Shown here: piece by piece, positions 8,461-17,020 of the stretch
Numbering within the stretch: the first letter of the stretch is position 1
Layout: each line of letters starts with the position of its first letter
Program-made: the position numbers and the translations under genes
Assembly: GCF_014695715.1 (NCBI RefSeq)
Contig: NZ_JACJOT010000018.1
Span: 248,001 to 312,000, forward strand
Direction: 5' to 3'
Source of the DNA: Microcoleus sp. FACHB-68
Lineage (GTDB): Bacteria > Cyanobacteriota > Cyanobacteriia > Cyanobacteriales > Oscillatoriaceae
DNA: 64,000 bases
The notes under the pieces: model-generated
Database searches by the model: none
What the model was told of the DNA's origin: nothing
Seen by the model: the letters and a program-made list of their open reading frames with translations, nothing else

Positions 8461-9465
8461 TTAAAATTGCCGCAAAAAGCGCAAATCACTGCTGTAAACC
8501 CGGCGAATATCGTCAATTTGGTGCAGCACCATTGCGAAGCGTTCTACTCCAAAACCGGCAGCAAAACCCGTATATTTTTCCGGATCGTAACCAACCATTT
8601 TAAGGACGTTCGGATCGACCATGCCGCAACCCAAGACTTCTAACCATTTGCCTTGCCACTGCACATCCACCTCAGCAGAAGGTTCAGTGAACGGGAAATA
8701 ACTTGCACGGAAACGAATCGGCAAATCAGCGCCAAACATTTGCTGTAAAAATTCTTTGAGCGTGCCTTTAAGATCCGTAAAGGTTAGCCCTTCATCAATC
8801 GCTAAAAGCTCAATTTGATGGAAAACTGCCGCGTGAGTCGCATCCACGGTATCGCGCCGGTAAACGCGTCCAGGTGAGACAATTCGGATCGGCGGTTCGT
8901 GGTTTTCCATGTAGCGAATTTGCACCGAGGAAGTGTGGGTGCGTAGCAGGTTGCCATCTGGTAAATAGAAAGTATCCTGCATATCCCGCGCTGGATGATC
9001 CGGTGGCGTATTCAGCGCTTCAAAATTGTAGTAATCGGTTTCCATTTCCGGGCCGGTGGCCACGGTATAACCAAGTCCCACAAAGATATCCACGACCCTA
9101 TCAATCATTCCATTCAAGGGATGAATTCGACCTTGGGGACGATAAACCCCAGGCATGGTGACATCCAAAGTTTCTGATTCCAGCTTGGCTTGAATTTGAG
9201 CGGCCTGCAGCGCTGTCCGCTTAGAATCCAGGTCTGTTTGCACCGCTTCCTTAACCTCATTGGCCATTGCCCCAATGCGAGGCCGGTCGGCTGGACTTAA
9301 TTTGCCCATGCTGCCTAAGACTTGAGACAGTTGGCCTTTTTTGCCCAGGTAGCCGACTCTGAGTTCCTCTAGGCGTTCGAGAGTGCCGGCAGTGGTGATT
9401 GCACTTTGCGCTTCCTGCCGCAGTGTTTCTAGTTGAGCCTCAATATCGCTAATCTGAATCGTCAT
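8461..9465 (-). CDS. pheS: Phenylalanyl-tRNA synthetase alpha subunit
   Basis: At 334 aa it is full length for the bacterial alpha subunit. The first 90 residues are the coiled-coil tRNA-binding arm ([20 protein letters not shown]). The class II catalytic core has motif 1 around [19 protein letters not shown], motif 2 with [29 protein letters not shown] and [17 protein letters not shown], and motif 3 [20 protein letters not shown]. It forms an alpha2-beta2 enzyme with PheT that charges tRNA-Phe; pheT is not in this window, as is common where the two genes are unlinked. It is divergent from the sufU region by about 480 bp. Confidence 0.98.
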   Translation of the reverse strand: MTIQISDIEAQLETLRQEAQSAITTAGTLERLEELRVGYLGKKGQLSQVLGSMGKLSPADRPRIGAMANEVKEAVQTDLDSKRTALQAAQIQAKLESETLDVTMPGVYRPQGRIHPLNGMIDRVVDIFVGLGYTVATGPEMETDYYNFEALNTPPDHPARDMQDTFYLPDGNLLRTHTSSVQIRYMENHEPPIRIVSPGRVYRRDTVDATHAAVFHQIELLAIDEGLTFTDLKGTLKEFLQQMFGADLPIRFRASYFPFTEPSAEVDVQWQGKWLEVLGCGMVDPNVLKMVGYDPEKYTGFAAGFGVERFAMVLHQIDDIRRVYSSDLRFLRQF

Positions 9466-9941
9466 GCTAGGGGTTGCAAAGGGAATGGAGTTTTTGAATG
9501 CAGCCCATTTATATTAGTTTAGAGGCTACAGCCAGATTTCGTGATCATGCTGAGTTTATCGCAATTTGCCCTGACAATTGCCGCTGTTGTTGGGTGTGAG
9601 CCGGCAAATTTAGCAGCCGGCCAAACGAGGCTAGCTGCTGACCCTGCCACCACCGGCAGCCTCCAACAAAGTAGCCGATATTTATTTAAAGATAAATGAA
9701 AGGGCAAATTTGATGAGGCTTTGCCACAGGTGTCAGATGTTGGACAAAGGTTCGGCAAATTTCGCCGGCTCAAGTCAGTTCTGAAAGACAAAAAATTCAC
9801 AACATCAGCGATCAGTAAAAAAGCAACTTCTAGAGGTCAATTCAACCGGCATCTGAGTTGTTGGGGCAGAGTTACCCCGCCAAATCGATAGACACTGATA
9901 GGATCTAAGTAACGATAAGTTAACATCTGAGCCATCCCATC
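9466..9941. other. 476-bp intergenic region between pheS and sufU
   Basis: No convincing gene. One small forward ORF of 50 codons (ATG 9547, stop ending 9699) starts with a hydrophobic, Cys-containing stretch (MLSLSQFALTIAAVVGC) and could be a tiny lipoprotein, but it lacks a clear ribosome-binding site and I would not call it. The region holds several GCCGGC/ACCGGC words. Promoters for pheS (minus) and sufU (plus) must lie here. Confidence 0.6.
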
Positions 9942-10421
9942 ATGTCTCTTGGCAATCTGCGCGACCTCTACCAGCAAGTTATTCTGGAACACTATAAAAA
10001 ACCCCGGCATCGCGGTAAAACCGAGCCGGCACATCGGCTGCAACGGGGCCATAATCCTTCCTGTGGCGATACGATTGAGCTAACCCTGCGGCTGAACGAT
10101 GCCGGTGATCGCATTGAAGATGTCAAATTTGAGGGAGAAGGTTGCGCCATCGCAATGGCTTCTGCTGACTTGATGGCCGATGCCTTGCGGGGGCGAGGCG
10201 TTGCAGAAGCCTTGGAAATGGTGCAGCGCTTTCAAGGCATGATGAAAGGCGAAGCCGAATTCCCCAAAGAGTTGCGGAAGTTAAACGTCATGCAAGGCGT
10301 CTCACAATTTCCCGTACGAATCAAATGCGCCACCCTCACCTGGCACACCCTCAAAGCTGCCCTCGAATCATCGGGCGATGCTGAGTCCAACGGGTTTGTT
10401 ACCAACGAAAAAGAATCTTGA
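9942..10421 (+). CDS. sufU: SufU-type Fe-S cluster assembly protein
   Basis: A 159-aa IscU/NifU-N family protein. The three active-site cysteines and the aspartate sit where they do in Bacillus SufU: Cys41 and Asp43 in SCGDTIE, Cys68 in GEGCAIAMASADLM, and Cys129 in FPVRIKCATLTWHTL. The roughly 20-residue insertion between the second and third Cys (QRFQGMMKGEAEFPKEL) is specific to SufU and absent from IscU. SufU proteins bind zinc and carry persulfide sulfur from the SufS desulfurase to the SufBCD scaffold. The last 20 residues are a polar tail. No suf genes adjoin it. Ycf51 follows 64 bp downstream; the hairpin at 10447-10463 lies between. Confidence 0.9.
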   Translation: MSLGNLRDLYQQVILEHYKKPRHRGKTEPAHRLQRGHNPSCGDTIELTLRLNDAGDRIEDVKFEGEGCAIAMASADLMADALRGRGVAEALEMVQRFQGMMKGEAEFPKELRKLNVMQGVSQFPVRIKCATLTWHTLKAALESSGDAESNGFVTNEKES

Positions 10422-10446
10422 ATTGCCAGCTTGTTCATTGTTTATT

Positions 10447-10463
10447 GTTCACGAACAGTGAAC
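10447..10463. repeat. Small inverted repeat between sufU and ycf51
   Basis: GTTCAC and GTGAAC form a perfect 6-bp arm around GAACA, directly after a run of imperfect TTGTTCATTGTTTATTG units. It may be an mRNA hairpin or a decayed short repeat; no T-run follows. Confidence 0.5.
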
Positions 10464-10485
10464 TACAGATCGCGAAATAACTCCT

Positions 10486-11007
10486 ATGCCAACAATTGCT
10501 GAATTTATCACCGCTACCCAGTGGGCAGCCATCCTCACCTTAGCCTGTGGCGTTCTGACTGGGCTGGCGTTTGTCTTTAAATGGGACATCCGATTTCGGC
10601 TAGTGGGTGCCACCGGCTTTATGGGCGTGCTAACTGCCGGTTTATTCGCCCTCACCCTCGTCCCCATCACTCGCACCTCAATTCCCGGTGCAATTCGCTT
10701 TTCCACTGTCTACGATATCAGTGGGCCTCATGCGGTGATCGCGGTTCCACCCACCATCACCGAGTCGGAACTAGACGCGACTCTGCGCCAAGCGGCAAGC
10801 AACTTGTTTACACCAGGCCGGCTCGGTCAAAATGAAAATCAGCTAACCATCCGCGCCCGCACCATTATCCACCCAGAACCCGGCGTGTCAGAACCGCTTT
10901 ACATCGGTCAGATCAAGCGTTCACTCCATAATCGCAACGACGAGAACATGAGCGTTGAAATCTTCCGAGACAAATTCGCCCAACTGCCCCAGCCAGAGAA
11001 AAGTTAA
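10486..11007 (+). CDS. ycf51: Ycf51 family protein (DUF2518)
   Basis: A 173-aa protein of the Ycf51 family, found in cyanobacteria and some algal plastid genomes. The N-terminus has two membrane helices (WAAILTLACGVLTGLAFVF and a second around GATGFMGVLTAGLFALTLV), linked by a short WDIRFRLV turn. The C-terminal 110 residues form a soluble beta-rich domain with RFSTVYDISGPHAVIAVPP and TIRARTIIHPEPGVSEP. The function is unknown; conservation with plastids suggests a thylakoid or photosynthesis-related role, which is inference. It may be co-transcribed with sufU. Confidence 0.9.
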   Translation: MPTIAEFITATQWAAILTLACGVLTGLAFVFKWDIRFRLVGATGFMGVLTAGLFALTLVPITRTSIPGAIRFSTVYDISGPHAVIAVPPTITESELDATLRQAASNLFTPGRLGQNENQLTIRARTIIHPEPGVSEPLYIGQIKRSLHNRNDENMSVEIFRDKFAQLPQPEKS

Positions 11008-11134
11008 AACCGTAGTGTGCGAGACAGGTAAGGCGGCGGGTGGGGATTTGGCAAAATTCCAGTCGCTAGCGCCAGCGGCGCTTCAGTGCTTTTTCTGCCG
11101 CTTAACCGTTCGCTAACCGGCTGCCCGCCGATTT

Positions 11135-11149
11135 ACCTTAAGTTAAGGT
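11135..11149. promoter_or_regulatory. Perfect palindrome upstream of the Fe-ADH gene, possible operator
   Basis: ACCTTAA-G-TTAAGGT is a perfect 7+1+7 palindrome about 96 bp before the dehydrogenase start, in a 238-bp intergenic region (11008-11245). It is not followed by a T-run, so a protein-binding site is as likely as a hairpin. No known regulator consensus is matched. Confidence 0.35.
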
Positions 11150-11245
11150 TAAGAACTTCGCTCAGTTAGCGGATCAGTGTGACACACTCACGGTAAAAAT
11201 TTGTAGACTGATTATCCTGTTACTCAACCCACAAGGCGTTGCCGT

Positions 11246-12418
11246 ATGACCCATCCCGCTGCTTCTAACGTCACAGACGCCTCTAAGGGTGTCTCGATGC
11301 TTTATTCGATGAATGTTGCGCCGGCTCAAGTGATTCGCGGTTCCCAAGCCCTCAGTGGCGAAGCAATCGCACGTTTGGGACTGAGGCCGTTAGTGGTGGC
11401 CGGCGAACGCACTTTGACAAGTGCCGGCCAGCCCCTGCTGACAGTGCTAGAACAGCAGAAATTAGCCGTGGCGCAAGCTTCTTACAGCCCGGATTGCTCT
11501 GAGATGTCCCTGGCAGCCCTGGAAGAAGCGGTGAAGTCCCATCAAGCCGATGTGATTATTGGCTTCGGTGGCGGCAAGGCACTGGATATGGCCAAACTCC
11601 TGGCCTATCGCTGCCGGCTGCCGGTGGTGACGATCCCCACATCAGCGGCCACCTGTGCCGCCTGGACAGCCCTCTCCAACGTTTACTCCAACGAAGGTGC
11701 TTTTCTGTATGACGTAGCCCTGGCACGCTGCCCGGACTTGCTAATCCTTGATTATGACTTGATTCAAACTGCTCCCCAGCGCACGTTAGTTGCCGGCATC
11801 GGTGATGCCCTCGCTAAGTGGTATGAGGCATCTGTTAGCAGTGGTCACTCGGATCAAACCCTCTTGATCGCCGCCGTTCAACAAGCCAGAGTTCTGCGGG
11901 ATCTCTTGTTTCAAAAGTCTGTGGCTGCCCTGCAAGAACCGGGCGGTGCAGTGTGGCGGGAAGTTGTGGATGCAACGGTTTTACTCGCCGGCATTATTGG
12001 GGGGATTGGCGGTGCTCAGTGTCGCACGGTTGCCGCTCATGCTGTACACAATGGTTTAACGCATTTGCTGGCGAGTCATGGCACGCTGCACGGCGAAAAA
12101 GTCGCTTATGGCATTCTCGTGCAGTTGCGTTTGGAAGAAACGATCCAAGGCAACCAATTGGCGGCATCAGCGCGGCAACAGCTTTTAAAGTTTTATGCAG
12201 AAATCGGCTTGCCGCAAACCCTGAGCCAGTTGGGTTTGGCAAATATTACCCTAACTCAGTTGCAGCAAGCGGCTGAAATTGCCTGTCAGCCGGCTTCAGA
12301 TATCCACCGGCTACCCTTTACAGTGGTTCCGGAACAGCTGATGGCCGCAATGGTTTCGACAACCGTGCCGGTGGACTCAGGACGAACTTTGCTGGGAATT
12401 GAAGAGGGGCTTTGTTAA
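11246..12418 (+). CDS. Iron-containing alcohol dehydrogenase family protein (glycerol dehydrogenase-like)
   Basis: A 390-aa NAD(P)-dependent polyol/alcohol dehydrogenase of the group III (GldA-like) fold. The nucleotide-binding half shows LRPLVVAGERTL and the glycine-rich GFGGGKALDMAKLLAY with IPTSAATCAAWT. The metal-binding half shows GDALAKWYEA (Asp ligand) and the histidines in HAVHNGLTHL and HGTLHGEKVAYG. The substrate is uncertain: glycerol, butanol and G1P-type relatives share this layout. The first 25 residues are polar and may be dispensable; an internal Met (SMLYSMNVAP) is an alternative start. The gene holds seven GCCGGC copies in 1.2 kb. It stands alone between two intergenic regions. 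Confidence 0.88.
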   Translation: MTHPAASNVTDASKGVSMLYSMNVAPAQVIRGSQALSGEAIARLGLRPLVVAGERTLTSAGQPLLTVLEQQKLAVAQASYSPDCSEMSLAALEEAVKSHQADVIIGFGGGKALDMAKLLAYRCRLPVVTIPTSAATCAAWTALSNVYSNEGAFLYDVALARCPDLLILDYDLIQTAPQRTLVAGIGDALAKWYEASVSSGHSDQTLLIAAVQQARVLRDLLFQKSVAALQEPGGAVWREVVDATVLLAGIIGGIGGAQCRTVAAHAVHNGLTHLLASHGTLHGEKVAYGILVQLRLEETIQGNQLAASARQQLLKFYAEIGLPQTLSQLGLANITLTQLQQAAEIACQPASDIHRLPFTVVPEQLMAAMVSTTVPVDSGRTLLGIEEGLC

Positions 12419-12704
12419 TTCTCATCGCTGATAGCTGATAAGCTAATAATCCAGCGTGTTTGCCAGACTCCAATCTATCCTCGGAAAGATTTAGCCGGCT
12501 GCCGCTGCAACTTCAAAGTAGAGCAAATCGCCGCTCTGGGTGGCAAGTTCAGTAAAGCCTTTGTTGTGGCGGATTCAGCCAATCAATTTTCACCCTGAGC
12601 GAGAATGTTTGGCTCAAAACCCACCCTGACAGCCGATCGGTTTGCTCAAAACTCGCTTCTCAAATTAGTGTTTTTTTGATTAATCAGAAGAGTGCGGCAA
12701 TTTA
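12419..12704. other. Intergenic region before the aminotransferase
   Basis: 286 bp with no gene I can support. A forward open stretch around 12490-12600 lacks a start codon. Immediately before the ATG at 12705 is an AT-rich TTAGTGTTTTTTTGATTAATC segment that could hold the promoter. Confidence 0.4.
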
Positions 12705-13892
12705 ATGACGTTGGATTGGATCGAGCCAGCTAACCGGCTGCAAGCATTACCGCCCTATGTGTTTGCGCGACTGGATGAACTTAAAGCCAGGGCGCGTGAA
12801 CAGGGGCTGGATTTAATTGATTTGGGCATGGGAAATCCAGATGGCCCGACGCCTCAACCCGTGATTGATGCGGCGATTGCGGCGATGCAAAATCCTGCCA
12901 ATCATGGCTATCCTCCCTTTGAAGGCACCGCCAGCTTCCGCCGCAGCATTAGCAATTGGTATAAGCGCCGGTATGGGGTTGAACTCGATCCCGATAGCGA
13001 AGCGCTGCCCCTCCTCGGTTCTAAGGAAGGTTTAACTCATTTAGCCATTGCTTATATTAATCCTGGGGATTTGGTGCTGGTGCCATCCCCAGCTTATCCG
13101 GCCCATTTTCGCGGGCCGGTGATTGCCGGCGGCAAGGTTCACAGTTTAATCCTGAAACCGGAAAACGGCTGGCTGATTGATGTAACCGCGATTCCTGACT
13201 CGGTGGCAGAACAAGCCAAGATTCTGTATTTCAATTACCCCAGCAACCCCACCGGCGCAACCGCACCCCGCGAATTTTTCGAGGAAATTGTTGCTTTTGC
13301 CCGCCGGTATGAAATCTTGCTCGTCCATGACTTGTGCTACGCTGAGCTGGCTTTTGATGGCTATCAGCCCACAAGTTTGCTGGAAATTGAGGGGGCTAAG
13401 GATATTGGGGTTGAGTTTCACACCTTGTCCAAGACTTACAACATGGCCGGCTGGCGTGTTGGCTTTGTGGTGGGCAACCGGCACATTATTCAAGGACTGC
13501 GGACGTTAAAAACAAACTTGGATTACGGGATTTTTTCCGCAATTCAATCGGCTGCGGAAACTGCCCTGCAATTGCCGGATGTTTACCTGCATGAAGTACA
13601 AAATCGTTACCGAACCCGACGAGATTTTCTGATTGACGGATTGGGTAAACTCGGGTGGGATGTTGACAAAACGCTGGCGACGATGTACCTCTGGGTGAAG
13701 TGTCCCCCTGGTGCCGGTTCAACGGATTTTGCCTTGACGGTATTGCAGCAGACAGGTGTGGTTGTGACCCCAGGCAATGCGTTTGGACAAGGCGGTGAGG
13801 GTTATGTGCGCGTGAGTTTAATTGCGGATTGTGATCGCCTTGGCGAAGCCTTGCGCCGCTTTGAAGATGCCGGTATCCGCTATCAGTCGTAA
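12705..13892 (+). CDS. Class I/II PLP aminotransferase (aspartate/alanine type, AlaC-like)
   Basis: A 395-aa fold-type I aminotransferase. Visible signatures are the N-terminal LIDLGMGNPDGPTPQPVIDA, the SKEGLTHLAIAYINPGD segment, and the N-P-T motif in YPSNPTGATAPREFF. The Asp/Tyr pair contacting the pyridine ring is in VHDLCYAELAFDGY, the Schiff-base Lys in TLSKTYNMAGWRVGF, and the substrate-carboxylate Arg region near GYVRVSLIAD. Close relatives act on aspartate or alanine with 2-oxoglutarate, or in LL-diaminopimelate synthesis; the exact substrate cannot be fixed. It is monocistronic, and converges with the DUF3038/DUF4335 pair. Confidence 0.9.
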   Translation: MTLDWIEPANRLQALPPYVFARLDELKARAREQGLDLIDLGMGNPDGPTPQPVIDAAIAAMQNPANHGYPPFEGTASFRRSISNWYKRRYGVELDPDSEALPLLGSKEGLTHLAIAYINPGDLVLVPSPAYPAHFRGPVIAGGKVHSLILKPENGWLIDVTAIPDSVAEQAKILYFNYPSNPTGATAPREFFEEIVAFARRYEILLVHDLCYAELAFDGYQPTSLLEIEGAKDIGVEFHTLSKTYNMAGWRVGFVVGNRHIIQGLRTLKTNLDYGIFSAIQSAAETALQLPDVYLHEVQNRYRTRRDFLIDGLGKLGWDVDKTLATMYLWVKCPPGAGSTDFALTVLQQTGVVVTPGNAFGQGGEGYVRVSLIADCDRLGEALRRFEDAGIRYQS

Positions 13893-13961
13893 AGGACTAC
13901 CTGGGGGAGAGAGCAAAATTTACTTTGCTCCCCCCCTCTAAACGACAGCAGGAACTGCCGG

Positions 13962-15335
13962 TTAACGGAATCCTTTCCAAGGACTGACTTGAAGCACCCC
14001 TCTGGGGGTAAAAACGACTCTAAATTGAGCCAGTTGTTGCTGAGTATCGGCACCCTCCGTTGAGTTGCCGGCAGCCGAGGCCAGTTGTTGCAATTTCTCC
14101 AGGGGCGTTTCCTGAACGTAATCAAAGGCGGGTTGATTCAGCGGCGTGAAGTTGGCGATGGTGCCATCTGGGTTAATACCCACGCGGTAGATTAACTCAC
14201 GCTCAAACGAGGGAGAGTTTTTCCAGTTTCGATCAATTTCCTTGTACAGCTGATCCTGCAAATCTTCTAGCTGTCCGGGATCGGAAATATCTGGGGGTAG
14301 GCTGGGATCTGCGGTGTAGCCTTTCCAGGGACTGACTTCCAGATTCCCTCCCTCGCTCAACACGACTTTGAACTGGGCGAGAGATTCTGGAGTGGCTTGA
14401 CCGCCGCCTGGGGGAATGTAAACTAAGTCTGACAAAGGCGTTTCCCGTGCATCTATCGCGCCTTGGTTTGCCGGCTTATAGCCAACAATTGCACCATCTT
14501 GGCCCACACCAACACGATAAACAAGTTCCTGTCCAAACGAGTTGTCGCGTTTCCAAGCGCGATCAATTTGGTCGTAAAGTTTCCACTTCAAACCTTCGAG
14601 TTGGTTGGGATCGCTAATCTCCGGCAAGGTTGACAGGGCAGTTTCTAACTCTGACGCGGAAGGGGGAGAAGCACCGGCATTAGAGTTAGCGCTGGTGTTG
14701 GTTAACGTATTATTGCTAGAACCCGACTGTTGCACCGGCTCTGTAGGGCGTCGCACGTCGGGAATGGGAAAGAAAGAAGCCGCGATCGCTGCAGCGGCTA
14801 AAGTTGACACCCCAATGGCTGCCGGCATGGCACGGCGGGCTACCGGCTTGTAGGTTTGGGCAGATTTCTTAGAAACGGGTGTCAAGCGGAGAGACAACTC
14901 TGGCAGCGTCCGAGAGTCTGCAAAAAACTGATCGACTGCCTCTACCAAATCAAACAGTTGCACGGTTGTCAGATCAAAGTGTGTCGGAGATGCCGGTTTC
15001 GCGACACTGTGCCCATCCGGGGAGTGTAGAGTCAGCCGGTGCAAGTTTCCGTCAATTTTTCGCACCTCCACCAAGGATGGCTGAGCAGTTGGATCGATGG
15101 GGTGGGGCACTCCGCTCAAAACTTCTTGGGCGTAGCGGCTGAGTGCCGTAACTAAGCTTTCTAAAAACTCCCGTCCCCCGCTCAGTGTCTGCTCTCGACC
15201 GGCAAATCGGCATTCCGCACCGATTAGCAGCGACATCAAAGGGCGACTGTCTGAGGGGCTGCTAGAAGCGCTCTCGCTCATGCCTTCTAGGAGCAAGGTG
15301 CAATTCGGTAAATTGTATTGGCGTAGAATTGTCAT
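13962..15335 (-). CDS. DUF4335 family protein
   Basis: A 457-aa cyanobacterial protein. The N-terminal 170 residues carry the DUF4335 pattern (LRQYNLPNCTLLLEG, then PLMSLLIGAECRFAG and SGGREFLESLVTALSRYAQE). A single hydrophobic helix follows at about 172-192 (AIGVSTLAAAAIAASFFP) and then a Ser/Asn/Pro linker. The C-terminal half is a duplicated 100-residue domain, copy A starting EISDPNQLEGLKWKLYDQID and copy B DISDPGQLEDLQDQLYKEID. Each ends in a beta segment with SPWKG and resembles TonB/TolA-type C-terminal folds. It begins inside the stop of the DUF3038 gene (4-bp overlap). The function is unknown; the pair is conserved in order in cyanobacteria. Confidence 0.88.
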   Translation of the reverse strand: MTILRQYNLPNCTLLLEGMSESASSSPSDSRPLMSLLIGAECRFAGREQTLSGGREFLESLVTALSRYAQEVLSGVPHPIDPTAQPSLVEVRKIDGNLHRLTLHSPDGHSVAKPASPTHFDLTTVQLFDLVEAVDQFFADSRTLPELSLRLTPVSKKSAQTYKPVARRAMPAAIGVSTLAAAAIAASFFPIPDVRRPTEPVQQSGSSNNTLTNTSANSNAGASPPSASELETALSTLPEISDPNQLEGLKWKLYDQIDRAWKRDNSFGQELVYRVGVGQDGAIVGYKPANQGAIDARETPLSDLVYIPPGGGQATPESLAQFKVVLSEGGNLEVSPWKGYTADPSLPPDISDPGQLEDLQDQLYKEIDRNWKNSPSFERELIYRVGINPDGTIANFTPLNQPAFDYVQETPLEKLQQLASAAGNSTEGADTQQQLAQFRVVFTPRGVLQVSPWKGFR

Positions 15336-15958
15336 GCCACCTCTCCATCAAACAGACTAATCCAAAATCGTTGCATTCCGGCGGTGCCGGTGCAAAACAG
15401 TAATTTACCCAGCAATTCTAGAGCCAGCTGGTTCAATTTTTCATCGGTGTTGTACACCAGAACACCGGCTCTGCGCGGGTTCATCCGGCTGCGGAAATGC
15501 GCCCGGAAGCGTTCTAAATAATCAGACAGCCGCAAATGGTGTTCGAGGGGAACTTGCTTGTCTCGTAGTTGCTGGTAGTCCATGAGCAGCTGACGAATTA
15601 ATACCGTCATCCGACGTGCTAAGTGGCAGGCAATCATTACCAGCGCTTTGGCTTCTTCCAATCTCAGGGGACGCCGCTGGCTGTAACGCCTCAGCGGGTT
15701 GGTACTGCGAAGTCGCCACAGGACGACCCGATTTTGAATAATTTCGTCGATCTCCAGTTCTTTGGCCAAGGCTAAGATGGCTTCAGAGCCTTTAAGATCC
15801 AAGGCTTCAATGGCCAGTAAAATCAGGTCTATTTGCAACCGTGTGCGACGAGGACAGCCCAGCTCAGAGATGAGAGGGTTCGGCAGACTGTCCAAAATCA
15901 GCGGGGTTGACCGTTCGGGCGGACTGTTGGATTGCATTACGCTTACTGGACCATTCAT
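15332..15958 (-). CDS. DUF3038 family protein
   Basis: A 208-aa cytoplasmic, mostly helical protein of the DUF3038 family. Typical strings are TRLQIDLILLAIEALDLKGS, IIQNRVVLWRLRSTNPLRR, EAKALVMIACHLARR and HLRLSDYLERFRAHFRSRMN. There is no membrane segment and no catalytic motif. The gene overlaps the DUF4335 gene by 4 bp (ATGA), so the two are translationally coupled and probably make a complex at the membrane, with DUF4335 providing the anchor. That partnership is inferred from conserved gene order. Confidence 0.9.
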   Translation of the reverse strand: MNGPVSVMQSNSPPERSTPLILDSLPNPLISELGCPRRTRLQIDLILLAIEALDLKGSEAILALAKELEIDEIIQNRVVLWRLRSTNPLRRYSQRRPLRLEEAKALVMIACHLARRMTVLIRQLLMDYQQLRDKQVPLEHHLRLSDYLERFRAHFRSRMNPRRAGVLVYNTDEKLNQLALELLGKLLFCTGTAGMQRFWISLFDGEVA

Positions 15959-16379
15959 GCTAACTGCCTGGGGGGGTCAACTGGACTAATCAAGACTAAA
16001 TTTATAATGGCTTGCAAACAAAAATACCTAAGTTTTTCTATTGACATTGATGCCCTTTTATACTAATGGCGCGAACCCATCTGTGTGCTACCAAAATTCA
16101 GCACTGGAAATTAAAAATCCGGGTACAAACAAACAGTCAATTTTAGCAAGATTTCTGCACAGTGATTTGTAAGGGCACATAAGAGAGCTGGGCATTTTGA
16201 TGGGGGTTGGCGGTGAGCCGGTGCTAAATTCTAGTGTAGGGGATCACAGCAAGATTGCTTGACAAACGCACCATCAAGAGCTGTACGATTTTGTCGCAAC
16301 CCCTGTCAGGCTAGAGGATAGTTCCCGAACCGGCAGACAAGACGATACTGATGCCAAACTCACCCTCAATCATCAACTC
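15959..16379. other. Divergent intergenic region between DUF3038 and apt
   Basis: 421 bp without a gene. A TTGACA word at about 16034 is followed too closely by TATACT to be a standard promoter. A second candidate for apt is listed separately. Confidence 0.5.
16259..16289 (+). promoter_or_regulatory. Possible apt promoter
   Basis: TTGACA (16259-16264) and TACGAT (16284-16289) are separated by 19 bp, about 90 bp upstream of the apt start. The -35 word is perfect; the spacing is a little long and the -10 word is imperfect. Confidence 0.35.
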
Positions 16380-16892
16380 ATGGATTTGAAGTCTCTGATT
16401 CGCGACATCCCAGATTTTCCGAAACCGGGTATTTTGTTTCGGGATATTACGACGCTCTTGCGCGACCCAGAGGGGCTGCGCTACACCATTGACACGATGT
16501 CAGAAAAATGTGCCGATTTAAAACCCGATTATATTGTTGGCATGGAGTCACGAGGCTTCATTTTTGCAGTGCCAATGGCTTATAAACTGGGTGCCGGCTT
16601 TGTGCCGGTGCGGAAACGAGGCAAGTTGCCGGCGGCGATTTATGCTGTCGAGTATGAGCTAGAGTATGGGACAGACCGGCTCGAAATGCATCAGGATGCC
16701 TGGGAACCGGGCAGTCGGGTGCTAATTGTGGACGATCTGATGGCAACCGGCGGTACGGCAAAGGCGACGGCGGATCTGGTGCAGCAGACGGGCGGCGAAT
16801 TGGTCGGTTTTGGCTTTATCTTAGAGCTAGCGGCTTTGGGCGGTCGTCACAAACTGCCAGATGTGCCGGTGGTGACTTTAATCGAGTATTAA
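16380..16892 (+). CDS. apt: Adenine phosphoribosyltransferase
   Basis: A 170-aa type I phosphoribosyltransferase that converts adenine and PRPP to AMP in purine salvage. The opening [20 protein letters not shown] is the typical Apt N-terminus, the adenine pocket follows in [20 protein letters not shown], and the flexible loop is [20 protein letters not shown]. The 13-residue PRPP-binding motif is [14 protein letters not shown]. Length is normal. It precedes the ABC permease gene by about 130 bp. Confidence 0.97.
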   Translation: MDLKSLIRDIPDFPKPGILFRDITTLLRDPEGLRYTIDTMSEKCADLKPDYIVGMESRGFIFAVPMAYKLGAGFVPVRKRGKLPAAIYAVEYELEYGTDRLEMHQDAWEPGSRVLIVDDLMATGGTAKATADLVQQTGGELVGFGFILELAALGGRHKLPDVPVVTLIEY

Positions 16893-17020
16893 GGCGTATG
16901 GGGCAAGGCTTCGCCAACTCAAAGGTAGAAGCAGCGAAAATCGGTTATGGGTAATTTCTATGCTTCTTTGTTGCTTTGCCGCTTTGCCCCTGCCTCCATC
17001 TCTATCTAATCGGTTTTTTT

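Noticed and set aside
9519-9800. Minus-strand ORF between pheS and sufU
   Set aside because: Basic, Ser/Cys/Arg-rich composition, no ribosome-binding site and no family-like pattern.
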